A stretch of DNA of 64,000 nucleotides from Flavobacteriaceae bacterium (lineage in GTDB: Bacteria > Bacteroidota > Bacteroidia > Flavobacteriales > Flavobacteriaceae). The stretch spans positions 1 through 64,000 of the forward strand of contig JAFMCL010000004.1 of the NCBI GenBank assembly GCA_017857815.1, read 5' to 3'. Both the position numbers and the translations under genes were made by a program. Position 1 is the first letter of the stretch. Each line of letters begins with the position of its first letter. The notes under the pieces are model-generated. The model was not told the DNA's origin, did not search any database, and was given only the letters and a program-made list of their open reading frames with translations. This document shows positions 16,279 to 24,673 of this stretch, in pieces.

Positions 16279-16303
16279 AACATTATTTGTCTCTTTTTTT
16301 TTA

Positions 16304-16311
16304 TAAATTTG
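16304..16311 (+). promoter_or_regulatory. -7 promoter box TAAATTTG for yceD-rpmF
   Basis: A perfect TANNTTTG match 20 bases before the ATG at 16332, in the short gap after pdxA. It implies a leader of about 14 bases and rules out the in-frame TTG at 16287 as start. Confidence 0.5.
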
Positions 16312-16331
16312 CAGGCTCAAAAGTTGAAGAG

Positions 16332-16853
16332 ATGAAAACAGATTCAGCATTTTTAATTCCTTTTGTAGGATTAAAAGACGGTCATCATCATTTTGATTAT
16401 GAGTTAGACAATACGTTCTTTGAAGGTTATGATTTTTTAGATTTTAACGAAGCAAATATAAAAGTTGCTTTGAATTTCGAAAAGAAACCCACCATACTTA
16501 CGCTTGATTTTAAAGCACAAGGCAAGGTGAAAATACCATGTGACATTACTACAGAGCTCTTTGACTTCCCATTGGATACAGAATTCCAATTGGTTGTAAA
16601 GTTTGGAGCCGAGGAAAATCAGTACAATGATGAAATTCTAATACTACCGCAAGGTAGTTATGAATTAAGCGTCTCTCAATACCTCTATGAAATGATTGTT
16701 TTAGCAATCCCTCAGAAGAGAGTTCACCCTGGTATTGAAGATGGCACACTTAAGTCAGAAATATTAGACAAATTAAAAGAATTACAACCCCAACAAGAAG
16801 CACCCTCCGAAGACATAGATCCGAGGTGGAATAAATTAAAAGATTTATTGTAA
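16332..16853 (+). CDS. yceD: DUF177 / YceD-family protein upstream of L32
   Basis: A 173-residue cytosolic protein of the DUF177 family, starting MKTDSAFLIPFVGLKDG. An upstream in-frame TTG exists but overlaps the predicted promoter, and homologues begin at this Met. YceD homologues are encoded just before rpmF across bacteria and have been tied to 23S rRNA accumulation in plants and bacteria; the biochemical role is not firmly known. Central strands (TLDFKAQGKVKIPCDITTEL) are typical of the family. rpmF follows after 29 bases, so the pair is a ribosome-linked operon. Confidence 0.9.
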   Translation: MKTDSAFLIPFVGLKDGHHHFDYELDNTFFEGYDFLDFNEANIKVALNFEKKPTILTLDFKAQGKVKIPCDITTELFDFPLDTEFQLVVKFGAEENQYNDEILILPQGSYELSVSQYLYEMIVLAIPQKRVHPGIEDGTLKSEILDKLKELQPQQEAPSEDIDPRWNKLKDLL

Positions 16854-16882
16854 TTATATATAAATAACAAAAAGGGACTAAA

Positions 16883-17080
16883 ATGGCACATCCTAAAAGG
16901 AAAATATCGAAAACCAGAAGAGACAAGAGAAGAACGCACTATAAAGCTGATTTTCAACAAATTGCAACTTGTACAACAACAGGCGAATCTCATCTCTATC
17001 ACCGGGCACACTGGCACGAAGGAAAACTTTATTACAGAGGTAAAGTCTTGATCGACAGCAGCGAAGTAGTCGAATCATAA
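16883..17080 (+). CDS. rpmF: 50S ribosomal protein bL32
   Basis: A 65-residue basic protein starting [20 protein letters not shown], diagnostic for bL32. Only one cysteine remains (ATCTTTGES) where zinc-binding paralogues have four, so this is a C-minus form that does not depend on zinc. It sits between yceD and the fatty acid genes, the usual bacterial arrangement, but plsX, which often intervenes before fabH, is absent. An intrinsic terminator follows. Confidence 0.97.
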   Translation: MAHPKRKISKTRRDKRRTHYKADFQQIATCTTTGESHLYHRAHWHEGKLYYRGKVLIDSSEVVES

Positions 17081-17105
17081 TCATTATTGCTTTTATATCA
17101 TAAAT

Positions 17106-17133
17106 GCTCTCCCTACTTTGGAGGGCTTTTTTT
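17106..17133 (+). terminator. Intrinsic terminator after rpmF
   Basis: GCTCTCC and GGAGGGC form a 7-base-pair stem (one G-U) with a 7-base loop, followed directly by seven T residues. It separates rpmF from fabH, so fabH-accB-accC should have its own promoter; a one-mismatch -7 box (AATATTTG) lies about 30 bases before fabH. Confidence 0.85.
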
Positions 17134-17213
17134 ATTAATAAAGATTTTGATTACTAAAAAAACAATTATCTTCACAATGAATATTTGCAACTCACACAGG
17201 AAGTAATTTACTG

Positions 17214-18218
17214 ATGGATTATAAAAATTCAGCGACAAGAAAGGCTGCGATTACTGGAGTAGGAGGATTTGTCCCAGAAGACAAGCTCACCAATGCAGAC
17301 CTTGAAAAGATGGTCGACACTAACGATGAATGGATCGTCAGTAGGACAGGAATAAAGGAAAGAAGAATACTTAAAGACCCCTCCAAAGGGACTTCCTTTA
17401 TGGCCATAAAAGCAGCAGAAAACCTCATACAAAAAAAACAAGTTGATCCAGTTTCGATTGACATGCTCATTGTTGCTACCATTACGCCAGACATGCCAGT
17501 TGCTGCAACAGCAGCCTATGTCGCTTCCGAAATTGGTGCGACGAATGCTTTTGCTTATGACCTTCAAGCCGCTTGCTCGGGTTTTCTTTATGCGATGTCA
17601 ACAGCTTCTGCCATGATTTCTTCTGGGCGTTACCAAAAAGTAATGGTCATTGGTGCGGATAAAATGTCATCCATTGTGAATTATTCAGATCGATCTACAT
17701 GTATTATTTTTGGAGATGGTGCAGGAGCAGCATTATTTGAAGCCACTCAAAACGATTTTGGATGGGAAGATGAGTATTTAAGGTCAGATGGATCAGGAAG
17801 AATGTTTTTAAACATAAAGGCAGGCGGGTCTTTGTATCCAACTTCTGAAGAAACGTTTAAGAATGGTTTACACAACCTCTATCAAGATGGAAAATCGGTT
17901 TTCAAATACGCGGTGTCTGAGATGGCGAATGCCACGGAAGAAATTCTTAAAAGAAATAATATTGACTCCGAGAAATTAGATTATCTTGTTCTACATCAAG
18001 CAAATAAAAGAATCCTCGACGCGATATCAAGAAGGATTAATTTGCCTGAAGAAAAAATAATGAAAAACATTGAATACTATGGAAATACAACAGCGGCTAC
18101 ATTGCCACTACTGTTGTTTGACTATGAATCAAAACTAAAACCAGGAGATAAATTAATTTTTGCAGCATTTGGAGGTGGATTTACCTGGGGTGCTGCCTAT
18201 TTAACTTGGGCATATTAA
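17214..18218 (+). CDS. fabH: Beta-ketoacyl-ACP synthase III
   Basis: A 334-residue cytosolic condensing enzyme that starts fatty acid synthesis from acyl-CoA and malonyl-ACP. The Cys-His-Asn triad is visible: Cys121 in QAACSGFLYA, His261 in LHQANKRI and Asn291 in YYGNTTAATLP. The C-terminal FAAFGGGFTWGA loop is typical. Start at 17214 gives MDYKNSATRKAAITGVG, with the usual core a few residues in. It is followed after 20 bases by accB, forming an initiation/carboxylation operon. Confidence 0.96.
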   Translation: MDYKNSATRKAAITGVGGFVPEDKLTNADLEKMVDTNDEWIVSRTGIKERRILKDPSKGTSFMAIKAAENLIQKKQVDPVSIDMLIVATITPDMPVAATAAYVASEIGATNAFAYDLQAACSGFLYAMSTASAMISSGRYQKVMVIGADKMSSIVNYSDRSTCIIFGDGAGAALFEATQNDFGWEDEYLRSDGSGRMFLNIKAGGSLYPTSEETFKNGLHNLYQDGKSVFKYAVSEMANATEEILKRNNIDSEKLDYLVLHQANKRILDAISRRINLPEEKIMKNIEYYGNTTAATLPLLLFDYESKLKPGDKLIFAAFGGGFTWGAAYLTWAY

Positions 18219-18238
18219 TAATATAAATTATTTAAATA

Positions 18239-18730
18239 ATGGAAATTAAAGAAATCCAAAACCTAATCAAGTTTGTTGCTAAGTCAGGAGCACATGAAGT
18301 TAAATTGGAAACAGATGATTTTAAAATCACGATTAAAGCCAATTCTGAAGGGCATTTCTCGGATTCAATCACTTCCCTTCAACCAGTTCAACCTGGAGTA
18401 GTTCCTACGTCTCAATTGGCTCCTGTACAAGCAGGACAACCTGCTGTTGAAAAACCATCGAAAGAAAACGCAAAAGAGAATACGGACAATCTTATTACGA
18501 TAAAGTCCCCAATGATTGGGACCTTTTACAGAAAACCTTCGCCTGACAAACCTCTTTTTGTTGAGGTCGGGGACACCATTAAAGAAGGAGATGTGCTTTG
18601 TGTGATTGAAGCAATGAAACTATTCAACGAAATCGAATCCGAAGTAAACGGGAAAATCGTTAAAATTTTAGTTGATGACTCTTCTCCGGTTGAATTTGAT
18701 CAGCCTCTTTTTTTAGTTGAACCTGCTTAA
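18239..18730 (+). CDS. accB: Biotin carboxyl carrier protein of acetyl-CoA carboxylase
   Basis: A 163-residue protein: an N-terminal helical segment ([20 protein letters not shown]), a Pro/Gln/Ala-rich hinge (about 45-80) and a biotinyl domain with EAMK, in which Lys127 is the biotinylation site. The thumb-containing [14 protein letters not shown] identifies acetyl-CoA carboxylase rather than another biotin carrier. It carries CO2 from the AccC subunit to the carboxyltransferase. accC starts 12 bases downstream; fabH is upstream. Confidence 0.97.
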   Translation: MEIKEIQNLIKFVAKSGAHEVKLETDDFKITIKANSEGHFSDSITSLQPVQPGVVPTSQLAPVQAGQPAVEKPSKENAKENTDNLITIKSPMIGTFYRKPSPDKPLFVEVGDTIKEGDVLCVIEAMKLFNEIESEVNGKIVKILVDDSSPVEFDQPLFLVEPA

Positions 18731-18741
18731 TTTCACTCAAA

Positions 18742-20082
18742 ATGTTCAAAAAAATATTAATCGCCAATCGTGGTGAAATCGCTATGCGATTGATCAGGAC
18801 TTGTAAAGAAATGGACATTAAAACCGTCGCTGTTTACTCCAAGGCTGATGAAGAAAGTCTGCACGTAAGATTTGCAGATGAGGCAGTATGTATTGGCCCA
18901 GCGGCCAGTTCAGAGTCCTATCTGAAGATTTCTAATATCATTGCAGCCGCTGAAATCTGTAATGCTGACGCAATCCATCCTGGCTATGGTTTCCTTTCCG
19001 AAAACGCAAAGTTTTCTAAGATTTGTGAAGAACATGGAATCAAGTTTATCGGAGCCTCGGCAAGTATGATCGAGCAAATGGGAGACAAAGCTACTGCCAA
19101 AGAAACAATGAAAGCTGCCGGTGTTCCTACCATCCCAGGCTCAGAAGGCTTAATAGATTCGCTAGTTACCGCCGAAACAATAGCCAAAGAAATCGGCTAT
19201 CCTGTAATGCTAAAAGCTACTGCAGGTGGAGGGGGAAAAGGAATGCGAGCTATTTGGAAAGAAGAGGAGCTCGAAAAAGCTTGGGAAAGTGCTCGTCAGG
19301 AAGCCTCGGCTTCTTTTGGAAATGACGGAATGTACATGGAAAAGCTCATTGAAGAACCCCGTCATATTGAAATTCAAATCGTTGGAGATTCAAATGGGAA
19401 AGCTTGTCATTTGTCAGAAAGAGACTGTTCAATTCAAAGAAGACATCAAAAATTAACAGAAGAAACTCCATCGCCATTCATGACGAAAGAGTTAAGAAAT
19501 AATATGGGAAAAGCTGCAGTAACAGCTGCTGAGTTTATTAAATACGAAGGGGCTGGAACAGTTGAATTTTTGGTTGACAAACACAGAAATTTCTATTTTA
19601 TGGAAATGAATACCAGAATTCAGGTTGAGCATCCTATAACGGAACAGGTCATCGATTTTGATTTGATAAGAGAACAAATCCTTGTCGCTTTTGGTGTCTC
19701 TATTTCAGGGAAAAATTACTTTCCAAAAATGCACTCTATTGAATGTCGAATTAATGCTGAAGATCCTTACAACGACTTTCGACCAAGTCCTGGAAAAATT
19801 ACCACCCTACATTTTCCTGGTGGACACGGCATAAGGTTAGACACCCATGTTTATAGTGGATATACGATCCCGCCACATTATGACTCGATGATTGCAAAAC
19901 TCATTACGACTGCACAATCGCGTCAAGAAGCAATAAATAAAATGAGAAGAGCTCTTGATGAATTTGTTATTGAAGGAGTCAACACAACCATTCCTTTCCA
20001 TCGTAAACTAATGGATCATCCAGATTATATCTCGGGGAATTATACAACAAAATTCATGGAATCCTTTTCAATGAAGGATTAA
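18742..20082 (+). CDS. accC: Biotin carboxylase subunit of acetyl-CoA carboxylase
   Basis: A 446-residue ATP-grasp enzyme that carboxylates biotin on AccB. It starts [19 protein letters not shown]; the glycine-rich ATP loop is [12 protein letters not shown], and [18 protein letters not shown] and [14 protein letters not shown] carry metal- and bicarbonate-binding residues. Length fits stand-alone AccC rather than a fused pyruvate or propionyl-CoA carboxylase. Last gene of the fabH-accB-accC operon; it converges with the XRE regulator with 12 bases between. The final codons contain a small inverted repeat (20060-20080) without a T run. Confidence 0.97.
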   Translation: MFKKILIANRGEIAMRLIRTCKEMDIKTVAVYSKADEESLHVRFADEAVCIGPAASSESYLKISNIIAAAEICNADAIHPGYGFLSENAKFSKICEEHGIKFIGASASMIEQMGDKATAKETMKAAGVPTIPGSEGLIDSLVTAETIAKEIGYPVMLKATAGGGGKGMRAIWKEEELEKAWESARQEASASFGNDGMYMEKLIEEPRHIEIQIVGDSNGKACHLSERDCSIQRRHQKLTEETPSPFMTKELRNNMGKAAVTAAEFIKYEGAGTVEFLVDKHRNFYFMEMNTRIQVEHPITEQVIDFDLIREQILVAFGVSISGKNYFPKMHSIECRINAEDPYNDFRPSPGKITTLHFPGGHGIRLDTHVYSGYTIPPHYDSMIAKLITTAQSRQEAINKMRRALDEFVIEGVNTTIPFHRKLMDHPDYISGNYTTKFMESFSMKD

Positions 20083-20094
20083 TTGAATAGGATA

Positions 20095-20529
20095 TTATTT
20101 TGTATTGGTCCGGGCAACAATAGCTTCCAATTGTTCTAGAACCATAGCATTATTTTGTTCTAGGATTTTTATCTTTTCTTCTAAAGTTGAAATTAAAGGC
20201 AACAATACTCCAATTGTATTTATAGTAGATCCTTCGGTTTTTTGATAATCAACCGAGGGTTCATTCAGTTTGTGGTCGTTGTCATCGATCATTGATCCCT
20301 CTCCAGTTAGGAACCAGTAACTGTTTACATTGGTATTTTTGATTAACATTTGCATTTGTTCTAAGGTGATAATGCGCTCTCCACTCAATAGCTTAGAAAT
20401 GACCTGCAAAGGCTGTCCAATAATTTCGCCAATTTCTGTCTTAGACTTCACCCGACCACTCATTTTAAGGTATTTTACGACCTCAATGAAATGCTTGGTT
20501 ATTGTCTTTTTGAATTCAACATTTGCCAT
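20095..20529 (-). CDS. XRE/CI-type helix-turn-helix regulator
   Basis: A 144-residue DNA-binding protein. Residues about 26-55 (RVKSKTEIGEIIGQPLQVIS then KLLSGERIITLEQ) form a lambda-repressor-like helix-turn-helix, followed by a short NSYWFLTGEGSM motif common after such domains in Bacteroidetes phage-type repressors. The C-terminal 35 residues (LISTLEEKIKILEQNNAMVL) predict a short coiled coil, likely for dimerisation; no peptidase-like domain is present. A TACAAA-N3-TTTGGT sequence lies 4 bases upstream of its ATG and resembles a perfect copy in front of the divergent gene, which suggests autorepression. Confidence 0.85.
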   Translation of the reverse strand: MANVEFKKTITKHFIEVVKYLKMSGRVKSKTEIGEIIGQPLQVISKLLSGERIITLEQMQMLIKNTNVNSYWFLTGEGSMIDDNDHKLNEPSVDYQKTEGSTINTIGVLLPLISTLEEKIKILEQNNAMVLEQLEAIVARTNTK

Positions 20530-20532
20530 ATT

Positions 20533-20547
20533 TACAAATTGTTTGGT
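20533..20547. promoter_or_regulatory. Candidate operator 1 (TACAAA-N3-TTTGGT)
   Basis: An imperfect inverted repeat TACAAA TTG TTTGGT immediately upstream of the XRE regulator ATG. Ten of twelve half-site bases match the perfect repeat at 20785-20799. Its position would block translation-proximal transcription of the regulator gene. Confidence 0.4.
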
Positions 20548-20653
20548 TTTAGCAAAATAATCTTATTTATTAATAAGCTCATAAACGCTATCTACTCTCA
20601 ATCATTTCCTTTTCCTCCAGAAGCCTTTATAGTGCTTTCGCAATAATTTATAT

Positions 20654-20665
20654 TATGCATGCATA
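20654..20665. promoter_or_regulatory. 12-base perfect palindrome TATGCATGCATA
   Basis: A perfect palindrome in the middle of the 297-base divergent gap between the XRE gene and the unknown small gene. It may be a binding site for another regulator or a chance sequence in AT-rich DNA. Confidence 0.25.
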
Positions 20666-20781
20666 TAAAAGCAAAGTTATATAAAAATTTCAATATTCGT
20701 GATTATTTTATACTTTTTGTTTAATCTATTAAAGAAAAAAGCCGCCATTTTATTTACCAAAAATATAATAATTTATAAATA

Positions 20782-20802
20782 ATATACAAATAATTTGTAT
20801 AT
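20782..20802. promoter_or_regulatory. Candidate operator 2: ATATACAAA-N3-TTTGTATAT
   Basis: A perfect 9-base inverted repeat with a 3-base spacer (TAA). It overlaps the -7 box of the divergent small gene, an ideal place for a repressor. The inner half-sites recur in front of the XRE gene. Confidence 0.5.
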
Positions 20803-20805
20803 TTG
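20798..20805 (+). promoter_or_regulatory. -7 promoter box TATATTTG for the small unknown gene
   Basis: A perfect TANNTTTG match overlapping the palindrome. Predicted start near 20812, leaving about 15 bases before the ATG at 20827. Confidence 0.5.
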
Positions 20806-20826
20806 AATTTCCCAAATTTAAAAATT

Positions 20827-21171
20827 ATGAAAAAAAATGCTCCTAAAAGACCCCCATCTTTATTTTGTCTTGATCGAACTACTGATATTATATTGTATTT
20901 GCTTCAGCGAGAATTAAAGACAACCAAACTATCCCAGAAATGCCGTGAGTTAGGAATGGAATCTAATTTTTTTTATTGTGACCTTGGACTGTTAACCATT
21001 TCTTTAATGGAGCTTCCGTACAGGTCAGAAAAATTCATGGGCTGGTATGACAAGAAACTTAACAGCTGGTCGAAAAAAGTAGTTCTACAAGACGTCAATT
21101 CGACAGCGCAACTGGCCCTAGAGTTTTATCAATATATTAAGAGTAAAGCTTCAACAAAAAATATTTTTTGA
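20827..21171 (+). CDS. Unknown small protein, divergent from XRE regulator
   Basis: A 114-residue protein that I do not recognise. It begins MKKNAPKRPPSLFCLDRTTD; an in-frame TTG 24 bases upstream lies within the promoter box, so the ATG is preferred. It has no signal peptide or membrane segment, is basic, and looks mostly helical, with a hydrophobic centre (CDLGLLTISLMELPY) and a C-terminal helix (TAQLALEFYQYIKS). No catalytic motif is evident. Its promoter overlaps a repeat matching that at the XRE gene, so the two genes probably form one regulated unit. It converges on asd with 2 bases between stops. Confidence 0.7.
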   Translation: MKKNAPKRPPSLFCLDRTTDIILYLLQRELKTTKLSQKCRELGMESNFFYCDLGLLTISLMELPYRSEKFMGWYDKKLNSWSKKVVLQDVNSTAQLALEFYQYIKSKASTKNIF

Positions 21172-21173
21172 AG

Positions 21174-22163
21174 TTATACTAACCCTTCCCTAATTAAATA
21201 TTCTGCAATTTGAATTGTATTAGTTGCAGCACCTTTTCTTAAGTTGTCAGCTACAATCCAAAGGTTGAGCGTATTTTGTTGAGAAAAATCTTTTCTTATT
21301 CTACCGATAAAGACCTCATTCTTATCTTTTGCATAAATCGGCATTGGATAAGTATTGGTGTCTGGGTTGTCTTGAACAATGACTCCTGGAGTATCGTTTA
21401 GGAGTTTTCTTACAGCTGCTAACTCAAAATCAGAATTAAGTTCCACATTGACGGCTTCGGAATGACCTCCCACAACAGGAATTCGGATAGCCGTTGCAGT
21501 AACTCCGATGCTATCGTCGTCAAGAATTTTATGAGTTTCATGAACCAGTTTCATTTCTTCCTTAGTGTAGCCGTTTTCTAAGAAAACATCACAATGTGGG
21601 ATCGCATTTTTGTGAATGGGATATGGATAAGCCATTTCTCCAACCACATCATTATATTCATTTTCCAATTGTTTCATTGCCATAACTCCTGTTCCTGTGA
21701 TTGATTGATAGGTTGAGACAACCACACGCTTGATCCCAAAGTTGTTTTTCAGTGGCGCTAAGGCCATTAGCATTTGAATGGTAGAACAGTTAGGATTGGC
21801 TATTATTTTATCTTCACTTGTGAGTTGATCTGCGTTGATTTCTGGAATAATTAGTTTTTTGGATGGGTCCATTCTCCATGCCGAAGAGTTATCGATTACT
21901 GTAATTCCAGCCTCAGCAAATTTTGGAGCCCATTCAAGAGAAGTTTCCCCTCCGGCAGAAAACAGCGCAATATCAGGACAAAGTTCAATAGCGGTTGTAA
22001 GACCCACAACAGTATAATTATTTCCCTTGAAACTTATTATCTTTCCGACGGAACGTTCCGAGGCTACGGGAATAAGTTCGGTAACGGGGAAGTTTCTTTC
22101 CGCTAGAACTTTTAACATCACTTCTCCGACCATCCCAGTTGCACCGACTACAGCTATTTTCAT
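21174..22163 (-). CDS. asd: Aspartate-semialdehyde dehydrogenase
   Basis: A 329-residue NADP-dependent enzyme that reduces aspartyl phosphate to the semialdehyde feeding lysine, diaminopimelate, threonine and methionine synthesis. It opens with the Rossmann motif VVGATGMVGEVML; Cys126 in ANPNCSTIQ is the catalytic nucleophile and His234 in VVGGHSEAVNVE the general base. Length is normal. It lies 109 bases downstream of alr on the same strand; both feed peptidoglycan precursor supply. Confidence 0.97.
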   Translation of the reverse strand: MKIAVVGATGMVGEVMLKVLAERNFPVTELIPVASERSVGKIISFKGNNYTVVGLTTAIELCPDIALFSAGGETSLEWAPKFAEAGITVIDNSSAWRMDPSKKLIIPEINADQLTSEDKIIANPNCSTIQMLMALAPLKNNFGIKRVVVSTYQSITGTGVMAMKQLENEYNDVVGEMAYPYPIHKNAIPHCDVFLENGYTKEEMKLVHETHKILDDDSIGVTATAIRIPVVGGHSEAVNVELNSDFELAAVRKLLNDTPGVIVQDNPDTNTYPMPIYAKDKNEVFIGRIRKDFSQQNTLNLWIVADNLRKGAATNTIQIAEYLIREGLV

Positions 22164-22272
22164 TTTCTAAGTTTTTGATAAAATTAATGATAATTTAAAG
22201 CATGACAATTAACCTTTAAGATTTAGTCAAAAATCAAACAAAATGTTTTATATGAAACAAAAGGTTAAATAT

Positions 22273-23409
22273 TTATTTTAAGATTCTTCTATCTATTCTT
22301 TTCCCTAAACCGGATAAGAGTTCATAGGAGATGGTGTTTCCATTTTCAGCAAAAGCTTCTGCAGTATTAACTGTCCCAAAGATTTCAACCTCATCTCCTT
22401 CCTTACATGGGAGATTTTTGATTTCGACCATGATCATATCCATGCAGATGTTTCCTACAATTGGCGCTTTTTCTCCTTGGATACTAACCCAACCATTGCC
22501 TTGACCATAATGTCTTGCAATTCCATCAGCATGTCCAAGGGGCAATACGGCAATTCGGGTATTTTCATGGGCTGTCCAACCACAATTGTAACCTACGGTC
22601 TCCCCCGATTTTATGGAGTGGATTTGTGTAATGGTAGTGATAAGTTTTCCAATTGGTTTTAGCTTTTGATTCCATTGGGGTTGATTGGCAAAACCATAAA
22701 GCCCGATCCCACAACGCACCCAGTCTAAATGTAATTCAGGATAATTAAATATGCCCGAGGTGTTGAGCAAATGAAAGTCTGTTTCGGATTTAGAATTTTT
22801 TTTGTGATGGATCATTATTTCATCAAAAAGCGCTAGCTGCTTTTGACTGAATTCATTTGGACGATTTTCTTCACTCGCACCCAAATGAGAATAAACACTT
22901 TTTATTTTAAAAGCATCTTTTTTCATTTCGTTAAGAACCCACTCGGAATCAGTGGGACTAAATCCAATTCTATTTAAACCAGTGTTATATTTTATATGAA
23001 CAGGATAGTTTGTTATTTTTTGATCCAGGATGTTTTTTTCAAAAGCAAGCCAGCTTTTTTTACTGTAAAGAGCAGGTTCTAAATCGGCTGAAATCAAAAG
23101 TTTAAAATTTTCGATTTGTGGATAAAAAACCATAATTCGCGCTTTAATTCCTTGATTTCTTAGCTGAATGCCTTCCTCAGTGTAAGCAACGGCAAGTGCA
23201 TCAATTCCTAATGTCACGAGTTTTTCAGCTATTGAATTTACTTCACTCCCATATGCGTTGGCTTTAACAACACCAATCATTTTTGTTTCAGGATTTAAAA
23301 GACTTCTTATGGCATGATAATTATGCTCAAGTTTTTTTAAGTCAATTTCAATGAAATTCAAAAGCGAGTTATTTATTTTTATTTTCAGACCCAGAGTCTT
23401 TTTTACCAT
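22273..23409 (-). CDS. alr: Alanine racemase
   Basis: A 378-residue PLP-dependent enzyme making D-alanine for the cell wall. The PLP lysine is in GVVKANAYGS (about residue 49), and the barrel and C-terminal beta domain (LPLGHADGIARHYG, VGNICMDMIMVEI) are complete. I start at ATG 23409, which overlaps the end of tdk by 41 bases; homologues usually begin near FIEIDLKKLEHNY, so a TTG just after the tdk stop is an alternative. Translational coupling to tdk is likely. Confidence 0.95.
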   Translation of the reverse strand: MVKKTLGLKIKINNSLLNFIEIDLKKLEHNYHAIRSLLNPETKMIGVVKANAYGSEVNSIAEKLVTLGIDALAVAYTEEGIQLRNQGIKARIMVFYPQIENFKLLISADLEPALYSKKSWLAFEKNILDQKITNYPVHIKYNTGLNRIGFSPTDSEWVLNEMKKDAFKIKSVYSHLGASEENRPNEFSQKQLALFDEIMIHHKKNSKSETDFHLLNTSGIFNYPELHLDWVRCGIGLYGFANQPQWNQKLKPIGKLITTITQIHSIKSGETVGYNCGWTAHENTRIAVLPLGHADGIARHYGQGNGWVSIQGEKAPIVGNICMDMIMVEIKNLPCKEGDEVEIFGTVNTAEAFAENGNTISYELLSGLGKRIDRRILK

Positions 23410-23989
23410 CAAGACGTTTTATTGCCTTGTTATAGGCGGCCCGACTAAGGGGCTCATAGTTTTCTTTTTCTCCTAAAACAACAAGATCTTTTAAATCAGA
23501 TTTTCGGAAACTGTAATGAGCAGGATTTCCTGTCCTTGTACAAACGGCATGGACTTTAGTTACATATTCAGCAGTAGCCATAAGTGCTGGCATTGGGCCA
23601 AAGGGGTTCCCTGCAAAGTCCATGTCCAAACCAGCCACAATTACTCTAACCCCTCGATTGGCAAGGGCATTACAGACCTGAACAATTTCATCATCAAAAA
23701 ACTGCGCTTCGTCAATCCCCACGACATCACAGCCATCAGCTAAAATGGGAATGTTTGCTGCGGCAGGTACTGGTGTGGATGGAATTTGATTGGAATCGTG
23801 CGAAGTAACCAAGTCATCATCATACCTTACATCGATGGCGGGTTTAAAAATTTCAATTTTTTGTTTCGCAAACTGAGCCCGTTTTAACCGTCTGATCAAC
23901 TCTTCTGTTTTTCCAGAAAACATTGAGCCACAGATCACTTCGATCCATCCAAATTGTTCTTTATGGTTTACGGGATTTTCTAAAAACAT
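23369..23989 (-). CDS. tdk: Thymidine kinase
   Basis: A 206-residue cytosolic enzyme phosphorylating thymidine. The P-loop is CGSMFSGKTEELIRR, the Walker-B-like DEAQFFDDEIVQVC follows, and the lasso region with TRTGNPAHYSF is present, as in type II (tetrameric) thymidine kinases. The zinc-ribbon cysteines are reduced in number, which is common in Bacteroidetes. A TACCTTTG box lies 21 bases upstream, giving a very short leader. alr overlaps its 3' end. Confidence 0.96.
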   Translation of the reverse strand: MFLENPVNHKEQFGWIEVICGSMFSGKTEELIRRLKRAQFAKQKIEIFKPAIDVRYDDDLVTSHDSNQIPSTPVPAAANIPILADGCDVVGIDEAQFFDDEIVQVCNALANRGVRVIVAGLDMDFAGNPFGPMPALMATAEYVTKVHAVCTRTGNPAHYSFRKSDLKDLVVLGEKENYEPLSRAAYNKAIKRLDGKKDSGSENKNK

Positions 23990-24009
23990 TTTGTAATTTT
24001 CAAGAAAAA

Positions 24010-24017
24010 CAAAGGTA
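24010..24017 (-). promoter_or_regulatory. -7 promoter box TACCTTTG for tdk
   Basis: A perfect TANNTTTG match on the minus strand, 21 bases before the tdk ATG. Predicted start near 24003. Confidence 0.45.
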
Positions 24018-24023
24018 TTAAAA

Positions 24024-24035
24024 ACAAACGTTTGT
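24024..24035. promoter_or_regulatory. 12-base palindrome ACAAACGTTTGT
   Basis: A perfect palindrome 7 bases upstream of the tdk -7 box and 13 bases before the divergent gene's ATG. Its place between two divergent starts fits an operator, but no regulator is assigned. Confidence 0.35.
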
Positions 24036-24048
24036 AAAATAAATATTT

Positions 24049-24651
24049 ATGCCCAATAAAATCCAAGAAGAACTTAAAAAAATCGCTCAGGAAATTATTG
24101 CAACAGAGGGGTCGGTTGATTTTGAAAAAACATACCATCAAACTTTATCATTATTCGAAAAATTGGTGGTACTCAAAAACACCCAAGTTGTTGAAAAAGA
24201 CACTTGGAAAGACATGGAATCCATATACAATCAGGCAATTGATTTCATTGAAGTCAAGAAAGAGCCAGTTCAAGCTCTCGATCAAAATAGAGAAGAAATT
24301 CCTCCTTTGATGGAGACCATAAAAGAAATTGTTACTGAATTCCCTAAAGTAGATTTAAAACAGACCGAAACGCAGGAGGTTCAGAAACCCCTTCCAATAA
24401 AAAACTTAAATGATCATTTTTCAAAAGGACTTCAGATTGATTTGAATGACCGCCTTGCATTTATCAAACATCTTTTTGAAACGAATACTCTCGAATATCA
24501 AAGGGTTATTTCACAAATTGTTACTTTTTCCAATTGGGAAGAAGCACAAAGTTTTGTAGTACAAATCGTTAAACCGGATTATAATAACTGGGAGGGAAAA
24601 GAAATATATGAAGCGCGTTTTTTAAAAATTATTGAAAACAATTTTACATAA
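24049..24651 (+). CDS. Conserved-looking flavobacterial protein of unknown function
   Basis: A 200-residue cytosolic protein without signal peptide or membrane segment. The N-terminal half is helical and acidic (VDFEKTYHQTLSLFEKLVVL); a glutamate/proline-rich linker (about 75-115) leads to a C-terminal helical domain (LQIDLNDRLAFIKHLFETNT, then NWEEAQSFVVQIVKPDYNNW). I recall no named family with a function, though proteins of this layout appear beside rsmI in flavobacteria. It precedes rsmI by 22 bases and diverges from tdk. No catalytic motif is visible; a scaffold role is possible but unproven. Confidence 0.75.
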   Translation: MPNKIQEELKKIAQEIIATEGSVDFEKTYHQTLSLFEKLVVLKNTQVVEKDTWKDMESIYNQAIDFIEVKKEPVQALDQNREEIPPLMETIKEIVTEFPKVDLKQTETQEVQKPLPIKNLNDHFSKGLQIDLNDRLAFIKHLFETNTLEYQRVISQIVTFSNWEEAQSFVVQIVKPDYNNWEGKEIYEARFLKIIENNFT

Positions 24652-24673
24652 TACTTAATATTAAGACCAGCCA

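Noticed and set aside
15961-16350. A 129-codon minus-strand frame across the pdxA end and the yceD promoter
   Set aside because: Antisense to conserved pdxA metal-site sequence; composition typical of a shadow frame.
20060-20080. Inverted repeat AATCCTT/AAGGATT at the end of accC as a terminator
   Set aside because: It is inside the coding region, the stem is AT-rich and no T run follows, so a terminator cannot be claimed.
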